64,000 bases of DNA from Bostrychus sinensis (Eukaryota; Chordata; Actinopteri; Gobiiformes; Eleotridae): NCBI GenBank assembly GCA_020698575.1, contig CM036248.1:23548229-23612228 (forward strand). Direction: 5' to 3'. The notes beneath the pieces are model-generated. The model did no database searches, was not told the DNA's origin, and saw only the letters and a list, made by a program, of their open reading frames with translations. The translations under genes were made by a program, and so were the position numbers. Positions 37,267-48,617 of the stretch are shown here, one piece after another (the stretch's first letter is position 1; every line of letters begins with the position of its first letter).

Positions 37267-39026
37267 TTAATGTCTAGAATATATTAAGATGGCAATCACA
37301 GTAACACAGAGAGCCAGAAGAATCACCAGCACAATGATAACAAGGTCCTTCTCCTGACCTGGAATGATAGAAAAAAATATGGTCAAAAAAGCTATGAAAA
37401 GTTTGAAATAAACTTAAAGACACAGACACTCTTTCCATTATAAAGCAAATCTTCCTATTTTTCAAACATTTCAGGATATCTTCACATGTGCATGTCTTTT
37501 GTCAGTAAGTCCAACATGATTCCACCTGTGTCCCCTCACCTTCACTTTAGGCTGGGTGATATGAATAAAAAAAAAAAATCACTTACAATTGAATACATTT
37601 TATCTTTTGTTGGGATAAAAAGCCATTTCAAAGTAGGCTAATTATTTTTAAATAAGATTTTTTTTTTATATTTTTATGTTGAATGTCTCACAGTGACATC
37701 AGTAAAGACATCAATATATTTTAGTTTTAGTCCTCTCTGCTTTTAAAGACCACATCTATTATAATTTCTACAGCAAACAAAGGCTTGTTAAAAGATGGCA
37801 GCTTTCAAACACTTAAGCTGCACACCACACTACGCTGTTTGTTTTGGCCAAACTGCTGACACATCTGCACAAAGACACAGGCACATGCAGGGAGGGTCCC
37901 CCACCCCACCACTTGGAACTTGATACAGTACTACTAACATAATAATTTACAAATATTTATAATAGCCTATGTGACCTACCACCCATCAGTTCATTGTGTG
38001 AGTTGGTTCAGGCTAAAAAATACCAGTGCCTAATAAATAAATTCACAAAAAGGGGAAAATCAAGTAAAGAGATGACATTCTACTTTGTTTGAATGGGCCA
38101 TGGGAGCAAGTAAAAGAGGAATTTCAGTATTACACATTTTACCTGTGTTAGAAAAAATAAATTAAGACTTACTTATCTCCACTCTTGTTCCTTCTCCAAA
38201 CAGGACCTGTCCACATGTGTCCACAGTGCAGTAGTACGTCCCAGTGTCAGAGGAGTCCCCTATAGTTTTAGACAGACTGTAGACACAACTGTTGTTTGTA
38301 AAGTTGTACATTACTCCAGTGTGAGCCTCCACAGATCCAGCTCTGAACCAGTGCACTCTGTGTTGTTGTGGACACTGGACTTGGTTTTTGTTTTTGGACT
38401 GAAGTGAGCACTGAAGAGACACTGAGCCTCTTGGCTGCACTGAGGCTGATGCTAGACTTTGTCTCACATGAACACAGTTGTTTGAGTTTTCTTTATCTGT
38501 GTCAAGGAAAACAAAATCAAGTGTCAAAACAGATTAATTAACTTTAAAATGAAAGTAATGCTCAAACAGTTTACCATTAATAACCAAGAAAGTGCTGTTT
38601 AAAGAGACTTGTCCATATCTATCAGTCTTTTGACAATAGTAGATTGCTTCATCCTCCTTTTTTATATTTCTGATAGTAAAAACATACTGCTTGTCTTTTA
38701 CGGTGAAGTTAAAACGTTGATCTGTAAATAAATCATCAACTGTTGTTGTTTTATATAATATTTTTGCAATAGTTTGCATCATGTGTCCAAGAGGCTGTTT
38801 AAACCAAAAGAAAAAGTATTCAGAAGAATCTGAACATGTAAATGTGACGTTGTCTCCAGGTTGAACCACAGTCACAGGAATTAGCTCCTCTACACTTTGA
38901 GCTGAAAACACAGACACAAAAACATTACAATATACAGTAGTATTTATTGTATTGTACATTTTTGTAAATGTAGCTGTACTTATCCAAAGTGATCCAAAAT
39001 ATAAAGGCAGTGAGTGATCTAATCAT
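37267..39026 (-). CDS. Minus-strand NITR-like receptor with a short tail
   Basis: Exons: 38984-39026 (signal), 38575-38901 (V), 38173-38496 (I), 37267-37358 (transmembrane). Predicted 261 residues if spliced as in the paralogue. V and I match the gene at 27458-30119 (SSEYFFFWFKQPLG; FGEGTRVEI). The transmembrane exon is different: after EKD comes LVIIVLVILLALCVTVIAIL, then IYSRH and a stop, so there is no ITIM; no charged residue lies within the helix to pair with an adaptor. The first intron begins GGATAAGT where the paralogue has GGGTAAGT, so the 5' splice site GT is AT; use of GTACAG four bases on would shift the frame. A frame continuous with the V exon begins at 38959 (MYNTINTTVYCNVF) and might supply another start. 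Expression is therefore doubtful. Confidence 0.7.
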
Positions 39027-39029
39027 GGT

Positions 39030-40490
39030 TTCATCTGATGTATGAGGCAGACTTATACATGTGTATTTGAAGTGCTCTCACCTATAAGGGGGCTTTGAAA
39101 AGCGGAAATTGATATGATTGGCTGAAAGCAAAAATTAACACCCCCCAACACCCACTCACCCACAGGAGAACTGATCCAACGTGCACCAAAAGCTAAGTAA
39201 AGGAATGTGTGAACTGCTGTCTGTTGAGGAAAGTGTACTGCTAGTTGTGTGTGTTTGTGTCTGTGAGTGCGTTCTCCTCACTCCACAGCGCTACAGCGTA
39301 CTGCAGTGGGAGGATGGACCAGAGGCTGGGACGCACGTGACACAAAGCTCATCAGAATCACAGTGAGACATCGACCCACCAGGAGAGTGGAGACAACACA
39401 TGCTCTACATAAGTAGAAGGGACGTTTACACAAATGTGGGTGTGACCCTATTGTGTCAGTTGAGTGCATTCTCTTCGCCTCACAGTGTCGCCATAGACAA
39501 GACGGATGAGGCCCGGACGCGGGAGTGAGAATGGCCCCCAGAGCTTGAGGCCTACCTCGTGGTCTGGATTTGAGTAGTCGCTCTGAACCTTTGGTGTCCA
39601 CGAACCTCACTTTTGTGACATCAGAAGCATCTATAAAATAAGACATGGCACAATATAAAAGTTGTCAATAGCGTATGGATGACAAGCATGTAAAGTTTAG
39701 GTACAAAATACTGTCACAAAATGTTCAAATAAATAATCAAGTAATTACATTTATATGATATTACAGCTTACCTTTGCTGTGCTTACAGACTATACCTCTC
39801 TTCAGACAAACACACAGGACAATAATAATAATAATAATAAGAAGAAGAAGAAGAAGACGAAGAAGAAGAAGAAGAAGAAGAAGAAGAAGAATGGATTCGT
39901 CTTATATAGTGCTTTTCTAGGCACTCAAAGTCACTTTACAATTTGGTGCATTATTCATTCACCCCTCAGTCACACTCTGTAGTGGTGAGATACTTTTGTG
40001 GCCACAGCTGCCCTGGGGCAGACTGACAGAAGCGTGGCTGCCACCCTCCGACCACCACCAAACACCCTTACAGTGACAAAGTGGGTGTATGGGATGGATT
40101 TATGTATTTGAATCTGTTTGGTTCTGTTAGCACAAATACTCAACAGGTAACCAGCGATGAGACAGGTGAGGTGACAGCCAACCATAAATGATTAGATTGA
40201 GCCCACAAAGATGTAATCCAACTGCTGCTGTAGTACAAATTGGTATTACTGGTCAAATGGTTGAAAGAGCTGTAACCACATAAAAACATGATTTAAGGAG
40301 AGAACAGCAGCAGCTAGTTGCACCAGCGTTCACTCAGTTTCCACCATCTTTCAGATTTGTCTCACAGATGGAAGATCATACTAATTAGTGGGAGATAGTA
40401 GCTATTAATTAATCATACTAATGAAACTAAACAAACAATTCATAGCTATTATAATAGGGCACATTCTGGTGTTTTATGAAATAAAATGCT
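39030..40490. other. Upstream flank with fossil exons and repeats
   Basis: Partly shared with 30120-31860. Minus-strand fossils: end of a minus-type transmembrane exon (39774-39822; CVCLKRGIVCKHS before a GTAAGC donor) and a possible tail exon following an acceptor at about 39630 (DASDVTKVR). The microsatellite is AAT then GAA (39820-39891). The interspersed repeat with GGCACTCAAAGTCACTTTAC is at 39915-40080. Confidence 0.6.
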
Positions 40491-40928
40491 AAGAATCCAT
40501 GTTTGTTTGGGTCAGCAGTGCACTGCTTACATCCCACCCATCGTTTCTCTGATTGGTTAATCCGCCGTCATTGTTCCACCTCAGAAACGAAATGTTACCA
40601 AAGAGATACCAGATTAACTTCTTTGTATAGAATAGGAAATGAGTTTGTCTGTCAGGCCAGGTTAGTATTATTGATCCCCAACTCTATTTTACTTTAGTAC
40701 AGAATTTAAAAACTCTACAATCTATTCAGCACTTACTACAAAAAACTTCTCTGTCATTGGCAAGAATGAAACCAAAATACTACAGCATTATGATGTTTAA
40801 CTTTTCATTTATCATTCATCTGAGCAGATTTTAAAATGTGCAGTCAAACCTAGCTCAGCTGTTTACATTAACACTCTAGAAGAGGAGGCTTTAACATGCA
40901 TAGCTTCTTGCTTTTGCTTGGAGCTGCA

Positions 40929-41165
40929 AATGGGCGGCATGGTGGCATAGTGGTTAGCACTCCTGCCTCACCGCAAGAATGTCTTGGGTTCGATTCCTGG
41001 ACCGGGTGGGACTTTTCTGTGTGGAGATTGCATGTTCTCCCCGTGTCTGCTCCGGTTTCCCCTACCACTAAAAACATGTACAATAGGTCCCCCATGGGGC
41101 CAGGACTCCCCTGCCAAAGAGATTCTGAATCTCAGTGGGACTTTCCTGGTTACATAATTAAAAAA
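40929..41165 (+). mobile_element. tRNA-derived SINE-like repeat
   Basis: GGCGGCATGGTGGCATAGTGGTTAGCACTC (given in two parts: GGCGGCATGG, then TGGCATAGTGGTTAGCACTC) resembles an RNA polymerase III A box, and GGTTCGATTCC a B box about 40 bases on. The body contains TTGCATGTTCTCCCCGTGT and the tail CAGTGGGACTTTCCTGGTTA. A second copy is at 53513-53762. Both interrupt the same flank, so the insertion came before that duplication. Confidence 0.75.
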
Positions 41166-41700
41166 ATATACACGAAATTGTTGTGGGAAAGCCTTACTTT
41201 TAAGAAGCTACAAATTCAATTTATAGTCGCACAACACAAAAATAATGCAATACTTTTGATGATATTAACATGCACCTGACCACCTAACACAGTGGAACAG
41301 AGGTAAGCAATTGTCTCTGAGTGGAGTTTGCATGTTCCTCCTGTGTTAGGACTCTAGCTTCCTTTCACAATCCAAAGACATGCATGTATAGATGAACTGG
41401 TAACTCTCTCTTGTTAATTAAATATGTATGGTTGCCTGTCAGTCTCTGTGTGTAAGCGCTGTTTCTACCTGGCCATTGTGCCCCACCTCAGACCCAAAGT
41501 TACTGAGACAGACATAATATTCAGAAAGAGGAACATTCAAGTGAACAGCCCTGGCCTCAGGGTCAGAGGGGCCCAATAAAATTAACAACATAATCTAAGC
41601 AAAATTTAAAAATTTAAATGTACTATCAAGGACATATTTATTTTATTTATTTTACCAAATAAAATCAGTGAGCCAAATGCATTACTGTTGATGTCGATGT
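41166..41700. other. Gene-free spacer
   Basis: Contains an old repeat fragment (41310-41460) like that at 36990-37130. No gene is supported. Confidence 0.6.
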
Positions 41701-41707
41701 TAACTTA

Positions 41708-42019
41708 CCATAGACTCTAACTGATTCCTTGCTGGTATGTACCTATCTCAATTATTGGGAAAATCTGTAAAATAATAAGACATGCCACACTATTACAACA
41801 CAATAATATGCATGTACAAAACTGTTAACAGGATGCAGTGATAAAATATACTAGGAAATAATAGAGGCACCACATTTTATGACAGCTCACCTCTGCAGTG
41901 CTCACAGACTCTCCCTCTCTTTAGAAAGACACAGAGGACGATGATCACCACCACACAGCACGACAACAGGACTGACAGAACTACAGTCAGTGGGTCCTGT
42001 TGCAGCAATGGGCCCTGGT
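41708..42019 (-). pseudogene. Orphan minus-type transmembrane and tail exons
   Basis: Transmembrane exon 41891-42019 is intact: acceptor TTCCAG, then QQDPLTVVLSVLLSCCVVV, a hydrophobic run, CVFLKRGRVCEHC and a GTGAGC donor. The next tail exon (about 41708-41771, ARNQLES) has an early TGA. There are no V or I exons upstream within several kb, so this is a gene remnant. Its duplicate at 54491-54624 has a one-base insertion that breaks the frame. Confidence 0.75.
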
Positions 42020-42384
42020 CTGGAAAAATGTTCAAAAGTAAAATTTTTGTTTTTGGTATAATAAATACATAAAACTGATTACTGATTGCCAACTTGTGTG
42101 CATTGAACAAGGTACAAGCATGGCACGTGCTAATGTGTGAAAGTGTATGTCACACAGGGATTGTGGAAATTATGGAGATCAGCTGAAAGCACAAATATAT
42201 CATCCCCTAAACTCACTGAACAACTCCTATTAAAGTTCTAGAGCAGTAGAATAGAGCAGCCTATTTAATGTTGCTGCTTTTTCTTCATTTTGTTATTATA
42301 TTGTTGCTGCATTTATTTAAATGATGACAGTTCAAAGAAATATCACCAATAAAATGGCTCCATGCAAGGACAGACATTCTTGTA

Positions 42385-43080
42385 AAAAATTTGGGACCCC
42401 CTGATAATTATAATTATTTTAATTCATGAGCTGCAGGATGATGTTGTAGATCTTTGGAGGTGATCTGTGGGTTGTCTTTAACCATTCTCACCATTTCTTG
42501 CCTATGTCTCTCTGTTTTTTTTCTTGGCCTGCTACATCTGACCAACATCAACTTTGCCTGTGTCCTTTCATTATCTGATTTCCACCTTAAAGCTGAAATC
42601 AATAACTTTTTTTATCTTAAATAAACCATTTCCGAGTCCGTGTGATGGATTAATTAGTTGCTGTGGGGCATATCAAGCACCCTTCATCTTCCCCTGGTGT
42701 CTCTGGGCCAAAAGTGACACTTGCAACAGTGAGCGTCGCCGACCCGGTGTCATGGAAATCCAGGATTTTGCGAGAAAGCGGCACATCATGTTAGCAAAAC
42801 AACCAAGCCAGCATTGGCTTTATTTATTTAATTATTTAGTCACAGGAGTCATTTGGACAAATGTAAGGGGAGCTCTATAGAGGAAAAAGGGGCAAAACAG
42901 CAAAGAAACAAGCAAAGTTACTGAGTTCCGCTTTAAATATTTCTCATTATTGAAGGCACCTGTCTATGAAGTTCAAGGCTTAACTAACAAGTTTTGTGTT
43001 GCAAGTAATCCATTTTGAGACGTTACATGTATTCAAATCAGCAAACTTATAAGGGTGCCCAAATATTTGCACAAACCTTT
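42385..43080 (-). mobile_element. Tc1/mariner-like remnant with nested MITE
   Basis: Minus-strand frame at 42414-42602 has RPRKKTERHRQEMVRMV and NPQITSKDLQ, typical of the DNA-binding end of Tc1-type transposases. The outer parts near 42390 (TTTGGGACCCCCTGATAAT) and 43055 (GGGTGCCCAAATATTTGCAC) look like element edges. The catalytic DDE part is absent. The duplicate is at 54985-55600. Confidence 0.6.
42588..42940. mobile_element. MITE-like element with terminal inverted repeats
   Basis: TTAAAGCTGAAATCAATAAC at 42588 is matched by its inverted relative GTTACTGAGTTCCGCTTTAA at 42917-42936 (about 20 bases, few mismatches). No coding capacity. It sits inside the Tc1-like remnant. A second copy is at 55185-55535. 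Confidence 0.6.
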
Positions 43081-43090
43081 TTTTTTAATT

Positions 43091-43363
43091 TCATTTAATT
43101 AACTGCAGCCCTCAGCCCATCATCTTCAAACTCCTAACCATTGTGTTCAAGCCATAACCTGACCCCACCTACCTCTCTGAACTCCTCCACCTCCATGCTC
43201 CCACCTGGACTCTCAGATCGACCTGTCTCCCCAGGTTTTGTGTTTAGTCTCCACTGCTGCCCCCACTGGAACTCCCTGTCCAATCACATCAGAGACTCCT
43301 CCTCACTCACCTCCTTCATAAAAGCCCTGAAAACCCACCTCCTCACAACTGCCTTTAAATAAC
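43091..43363 (+). mobile_element. LINE ORF2 C-terminal fragment
   Basis: Plus-strand frame with IFKLLTIVFK (split by a small deletion), then LPPGLSDRPVSPGF, HWNSLSNHIRDSSSLTSFI and KALKTHLL. This is the usual end of fish L2/CR1-like ORF2 (WNSLP and LKTHL motifs). A near-identical copy is at 55628-55890. Confidence 0.7.
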
Positions 43364-44230
43364 TGTGTCTCATCCATGAGGGGCCGTACTAGACATTATT
43401 CATTCTGACGCTCTCACACATATATTCTCCTCTCACACACATAAATTCTTCTCTCATGTATGTATATGTTCTCTCACACACATATATATTCTCCTCTCAA
43501 TTTACCGACAATTTACCAAAAGCAGGCGACCCAACACATTATAAAGTGCATAAAACATCTGAAACACTTTAGAACTAAACCTGTGTACGTGGCTTTAAAA
43601 CTGACTGTAGACTGCTGTTAAAAGAGTTAACCCTCTCCAGGCAGGCGTTGCAGATTTGCAACAGCTAAATGCTCATTACCTCATTACAAAAAAAAAAAAA
43701 AAAAAAAAAAAAAGTCAGAATTGTTTATTACTACCCCATATGATAATGTCCCCCAAATATCAGATTTTTCCTGTTACTAAAACTTAATTTGAGCCTGAGA
43801 GGGTTAAGGCAAAAAATGTAATAGCTAAAATAAAATAAAATAAATTCATCCAATAGTGCCTGATAAAAATAAAGAAAGTCCATGGCTTAAAATGGACATT
43901 AATGTCTTGTTTGCGGTTGGGTCTCTGTAGCTAAATAACTTTCTGTGTGCTTTATGTGACGGGGGTTTCATTGAGCCGCGGTGTCCCGCCTCAGCGCTCA
44001 GCGATATTATTCAAAAAATAACTTCATACTCATCTGTCTGTTCATCTTTGTTTTTGTTTTGTTTGACTTTTTAAAGACTCTCCCTCATCCAGGCTAATCT
44101 AATTGAACAAAAGATTAAAAAAACAAAAACGAATGAAATAAAAAAAAAAGTCCAGAAGACTTAAAGATACAATATACTAATCCTAACAGTATATAATAAA
44201 TAAATAAATAAATAAATAAATAAATGTATT
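43364..44230. other. Gene-free spacer
   Basis: CTCTCACACACATA short repeats (43420-43500), a poly-A run (43688-43713) and an (AAAT)n array (44198-44225). No gene is supported; it matches 55900-56790. Confidence 0.65.
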
Positions 44231-44278
44231 TTATTGTATTATTAAAATAAGTTTGGAGACCTGAGTGATACACATGCA

Positions 44279-44640
44279 GTGTACCTACTGTTAAGTGATT
44301 ATGTTTTGTCTACAAGAGGCCAAGTTTACCAAAACTGTACCAAAGGATGGACACGGATTGAGACAATGTTTACTGATATAAAATCCATCCTACATAAACC
44401 ACAGTGCCTCTCTATCTGTCCATCACTCAGCAGTCTGTGTATAAGCATCTGTGTGTGGGGAGTCTGTAGTGTAGCACTCATGGTTCTGGAGGTGACCTTT
44501 GTTTTTTGTATTGAGACCAGTGAATGTAGCAGAGATGAAATGCTCTTTTATTTTGTTCTGTTTTTGTTTTCCTTTTCATGTGCTCCAAGAGGATCACCAA
44601 AACAGTATGATGAGCTTTTGAAGATGCGTTCTCTCAGTGA
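44279..44640 (+). other. Upstream module copy directly before a promoter
   Basis: Same module as 4904-5340. Here a deletion brings it next to the promoter block, so its open frame continues through the CCAAT region to 44779. The 57 kb gene has the same arrangement. Confidence 0.55.
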
Positions 44641-44730
44641 AACAAAAGTGACTGCTGGTGGTGTTTACTGTAATGTGTTGTGTTGGCGACATTATTTCCA
44701 CTGTGCTCATATAAAGCGAAGAATCACAAA

Positions 44731-44780
44731 CCAATCAGATTGTTCTAAAGAGCTCCTCCCTCTCATATCCTTATATTAAA
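44731..44780 (+). promoter_or_regulatory. Conserved NITR promoter block
   Basis: CCAAT at 44731-44735 and TATATTAAA at 44772-44780. Upstream GTGCTCATATAAAG differs by one base from GTGGTCATATAAAG at the 6-18 kb genes. Confidence 0.6.
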
Positions 44781-44834
44781 GCAGAGGCACCATTTTACAC
44801 TGCACTTGCAATGCACCAACATCATAACTGTGGG

Positions 44835-46296
44835 ATGAATAAGAAAATGTGCTCTATATTATATGCACTGCTTGTCGTCCAAGTGGCCCGTAAGTATTTA
44901 AAGTCAAAAGATCTCAACTCGTTACTGCTCAGTGTTGAAGTGAATTTACTTTTGTTGACTTTAATTTTTTTGCAGGATGTGCAGATGATCTGAAATTGGT
45001 GACAAGAACTTATAAAGTTGGAGACACAGTGACCCTCAAATGTCCTCGCCATTACAAAGAGTTATCAACATTGCATTGGATCAGGCTTCTTTCTGGAAAT
45101 ATGCCTGAATTCTTAGGAGGGAGCGTCACATTTGATGATAAAACTGTACATAAACACTCAGCTTTCATTAAAACAAAACAAGAATCTGGAGTTTTTGTCC
45201 TGGATCTTGATGAGGCAAAGCTGAGTGACACTGGATTTTACTACTGTGTGAAAGTAAAATATCTCATCAAAAACATGACATTAGTCACTGGAACATTTCT
45301 AAAGATTCAAGGTAAAAAAATAAATAAAAAAAAATTGTAAGATGTAAATACTTCATATGTGAAACATTTTGTAATTAGTTATTGTTTAATTATTTAGACC
45401 CAGAGGCAGACATCAGTGTGGTCAGTCCAGACCTCTCTGGTCCTGTTCACTCAGGACACTCTGTGGATCTACAGTGTTGGGTCCAAACTGAGAATCAACA
45501 GTGTTTAGAGGAGCACATGGTTTTGTGGTTCAGATCTGGACTGGATCAGTCTAGTCCTGGTTTAGTCTACACTCAGAGGAACAGCTCTGAGTGTGACAGG
45601 AGTCCAGAAGATCATGGTCCTCACAAATGTTTCTACACTTTCTCCAAAACCATGAGCCCCTCTGACGCCGGGACGTACCACTGTGCTGTGGCAGCCTGTG
45701 GACAGATCCTCTTTGGAAGTGGAGCAAAAGTTGATGTTAAAGGTATTTGAAACATGTTTATTTTTATGGATCTCCTATTTGGTTTGATATTTTGATTTAA
45801 TTTGATGTTTTACTTTTATTTTTATTTTATTTTTTTTTTGCAGAGGATGAAAAGTGTATTTTAGAGAAGACAGTCCTTATCGTGCTTAGTGTTCTTTTAA
45901 CCATCGGTCTTATCATTATATTCATCCTCATTTGTTCCATGAAGAGGAAGTGTTGTTGTTGTTTTCTTGGTAAAACTACACTTTTTATACCTTACTTAAG
46001 AGTTGTGCCCTGAATTAAAACACTAAAATATCCTACTCCTGTTTCAGTCGGACAAAATCTAAATGATACAAAGATGACTGAACGCACAAGTCAGCAGGTA
46101 AGACGTTTAAGAGAATATAGAAACAATTATTCCTATTACTTCTTTAAAAATCTTACGTAATTGTCTTCCACAGAGAGATGCTGAGGTGATGTATTCTGCT
46201 CCAACGTTCAACAAAAAAAAAGCTGAGAAGTCCCAGCGCAGGACGGTGAAGGCAGAGGAACATGTCGTCTACTCTGATGTCAGAGTCAAACATTAA
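44835..46296 (+). CDS. NITR-like receptor with mosaic V exon (complete)
   Basis: Predicted 344 residues. Exons: 44835-44889, 44976-45311, 45398-45742, 45844-45969, 46048-46097, 46174-46296; phases all fit. The first half of the V exon is like the 57.4 kb gene (KVGDTVTLKCP, HWIRLLSG); from GGS onward it is different (VTFDDKTVHKHSAF, KYLIKNMTLVTG) and resembles the remnant and the intron of the pseudogenes at 3.5 and 15.4 kb. I domain has six cysteines and FGSGAKV (Asn and Thr of FGNGT replaced); one Gly codon is missing, so the cryptic donor is absent. The transmembrane exon begins EDEKCILEK and ends with the CCCC cluster; tail has VMYSAP and ITIM-like VVYSDV. PolyA signal 46502-46507. Confidence 0.9.
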
Positions 46297-47969
46297 GTCA
46301 TAACAGTGCACACTTACAGTTTCCTGTTTGGTACAATGTAGGGAAAAACGTATGCATTTTATTATACATTTGCCTTGCTATCATGAAGAACTGCTTGATT
46401 AATTCTTTAATAATTTTTTGTACTTATTAACTTTTAGATAACACAATGTAATAGCCACACTTAGCCACCAACTTTTGTAAAGCTTTGATGTAAACAGAAG
46501 CAATAAATGTTGTTTTTACTCATCCAGTTTGCATGGTTCATAAATATTATTGTTACTAGGTTATAGGTGGCAGTACTACACTTGAGCCGTCATTTGGATT
46601 CAACCTGGTGGCACTGTGGCAAAGTGACCCCCCTCAGGACCCCCTGCAAAAGAGATGGTTAACCTCAGTGGGACAACCTCGATAAATAAAGATCAAACTC
46701 TGTTCTCAAATTGAAATGGTTTAGACTCAGACTTGCAGCTCATCTCCAGAAGACTCAATTTGGAAAACTTTTGGTGGCTTGAACTCCCATTTATTGAATA
46801 GCCCAAGATGGAAGTGAGGTTTTTTGTCACTGTCAGTAGAAAAACAATGGAAAACATTTTAGCAGCTCATTGGTACAGCAGTAATAAAAACAATAGCATA
46901 TTTTAAGCAAAATATTATATTTCTGGAATATATACAAAAGAGCAAACAATAGTAACAATAAAATGACAGTACTAGTAATAATACTGAAATAGACACAATA
47001 TGAGATCCTGGTGTTGAGATGAAGTGGCAGTCATATAGTACTGTTGTTGACTCAAGGGAAAAGTGGTAAAAAGTCTTTCGTGACACACCAAGGCCCCAAG
47101 CGTGAGTTAGATTTGAAAACTTGTGACTTAACCTCTACATAGCTTTGTGGTCGCAGGGAACCTGTGCATGAATCTATGAAACACTTAGCTGCTGGGCGGT
47201 AGCACCATTTTCAGTTATTGTCTTTTTTTGTGTTGACTGCTCATTGACATATAACAGTGACATCACCTGCACCCACACATCACTGGGCAACAAGAATAAA
47301 ACCTAATGTTGCTTAGTGTCCATTGTTTGTTCAAAGATAATTGTTTCAGTCGCTAAGATCCACAGTTGTTTTATCTGATTTGTGTTGTCATGATGCTAAA
47401 ATTACAAAGATGATTGATGATATTGTTTGAGGTATATATTCCTATCATATTTTGTATAGAACTGTTTTTAATGCATTTGTAAATTTTTGCTCAAATTTCT
47501 CCTCAAAAGGTGTAATTTGTCCTATTTAATTACATTTGGCATGTTTGTTTGTTTTCAACTACTACTAGTACAATTATTAAGCTGCAATAGGTATGGTTAA
47601 TATTTATATTTATTATGAAAATCAGAGGTTATTTAATGGACTGACTTTGGCCCCCAGACTTAAAGTTTAAAATCCAGCTCACTGTCTGTAGCTGCAGTAA
47701 TGGACAGTGATGGTTTTGACACGACCGATTTGGGACCACAGCAGCGCGACCAGCAGTGCTCCATGTAGCCATACACTAAAACTCACTCTTTCTTTTCTTC
47801 ACAGTTAGAGTTAGATATTTTATGTATATTTTATCCATGTGGAGGGATGTGCTCAGTCTGGAACAGACTTAAGGCTAAGCAAGAGCTCCCAGTTCGGTCT
47901 GTATCAGGAAACAGTAACAGATGCAACATAGTCAGAACAATATCCTGAATTACACTCTTCTTCTTTCAG
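46297..47969. other. Shared receptor 3' flank, gene-free
   Basis: Nearly the same as 58838-60590 and 19606-20619 plus 24756-25400. It shows the state without the LINE that sits at 20620-24755. No gene is supported. Confidence 0.7.
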
Positions 47970-48187
47970 GAGGGCAAAGTACAAATGATGGATCAGTGAA
48001 TAATGAACTCCCACGTCAATTGGTATGTTTGTATGCAGGCCTAAGTTTTTTTTTTGTTTTTGTTTTTGTTGTTGTTGTGTTTCTGATAATCACATTTCTC
48101 TCTCCACCAAAGGTCACAAAGAAGAAGGCAGAAGCAGCAGAAACAGAATCTGTCTACACTTATGTCACCTTTGTTCATATAAAATAA
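47970..48187 (+). pseudogene. Orphan NITR tail exons
   Basis: Two exons without V, I or transmembrane exons of their own. 47970-48022 (53 bases, acceptor TTTCAG, ends RQL before GTATGT) resembles the third-last tail exon of the 11.3 kb gene. 48113-48187 encodes VTKKKAEAAE, then SVYTYVTFVHIK and a stop, like the tail of the 6.1 and 61.4 kb genes, but with a 30-base internal deletion. The combination exists nowhere else in the window. Phase 1 then 0 fits the end of the transmembrane exon at 45969, so it could serve as an alternative tail for the gene at 44835. Without transcripts this stays open. Confidence 0.6.
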
Positions 48188-48617
48188 TAATCAAAGCTGT
48201 AATGTAAGTGCTCTTAAAAGCCTTTTTTTTTTATTGGACAAAATATTATAGTATGTAGTAGAATTTCCATTTTGCAAAGGTTTTTTTATGTAATATTTAT
48301 GTTGTGTTTTATGAGTGACAATAAAAACTTGGTATTGCATTGTTTGTAAAATGTTATAAATATGTTATGTATATTTAAAAAAATATGTCTTTAAATATAA
48401 AATAAAGTGTATGTTACAGTGTGTGGCTATTTTGTGAGGCACTTTTATTTTTAATCAACATTTCATACAGGAACTTACTAAAACAGGTGTAGCTTAAGTA
48501 ATTTTCATGTTTTGGAGTAGCATGTCATTTGTCAAATTCAGGATTATGACACATATTAGCATAAAAAAATGTATAAAGAAAAGATTTCCTAAGATGAAAA
48601 TGCACAAATCCACAGAT
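48188..48617. other. Convergent spacer
   Basis: 3' UTR-like sequence with AATAAA signals (about 48320), between plus-strand tail exons and the minus-strand gene. No gene seen. Confidence 0.6.

Noticed and set aside
40929..41000. Possible tRNA gene with A and B box-like motifs
   Set aside because: No full cloverleaf could be built, and the sequence continues into a repeat body and tail shared with 53513-53762; a SINE fits better.
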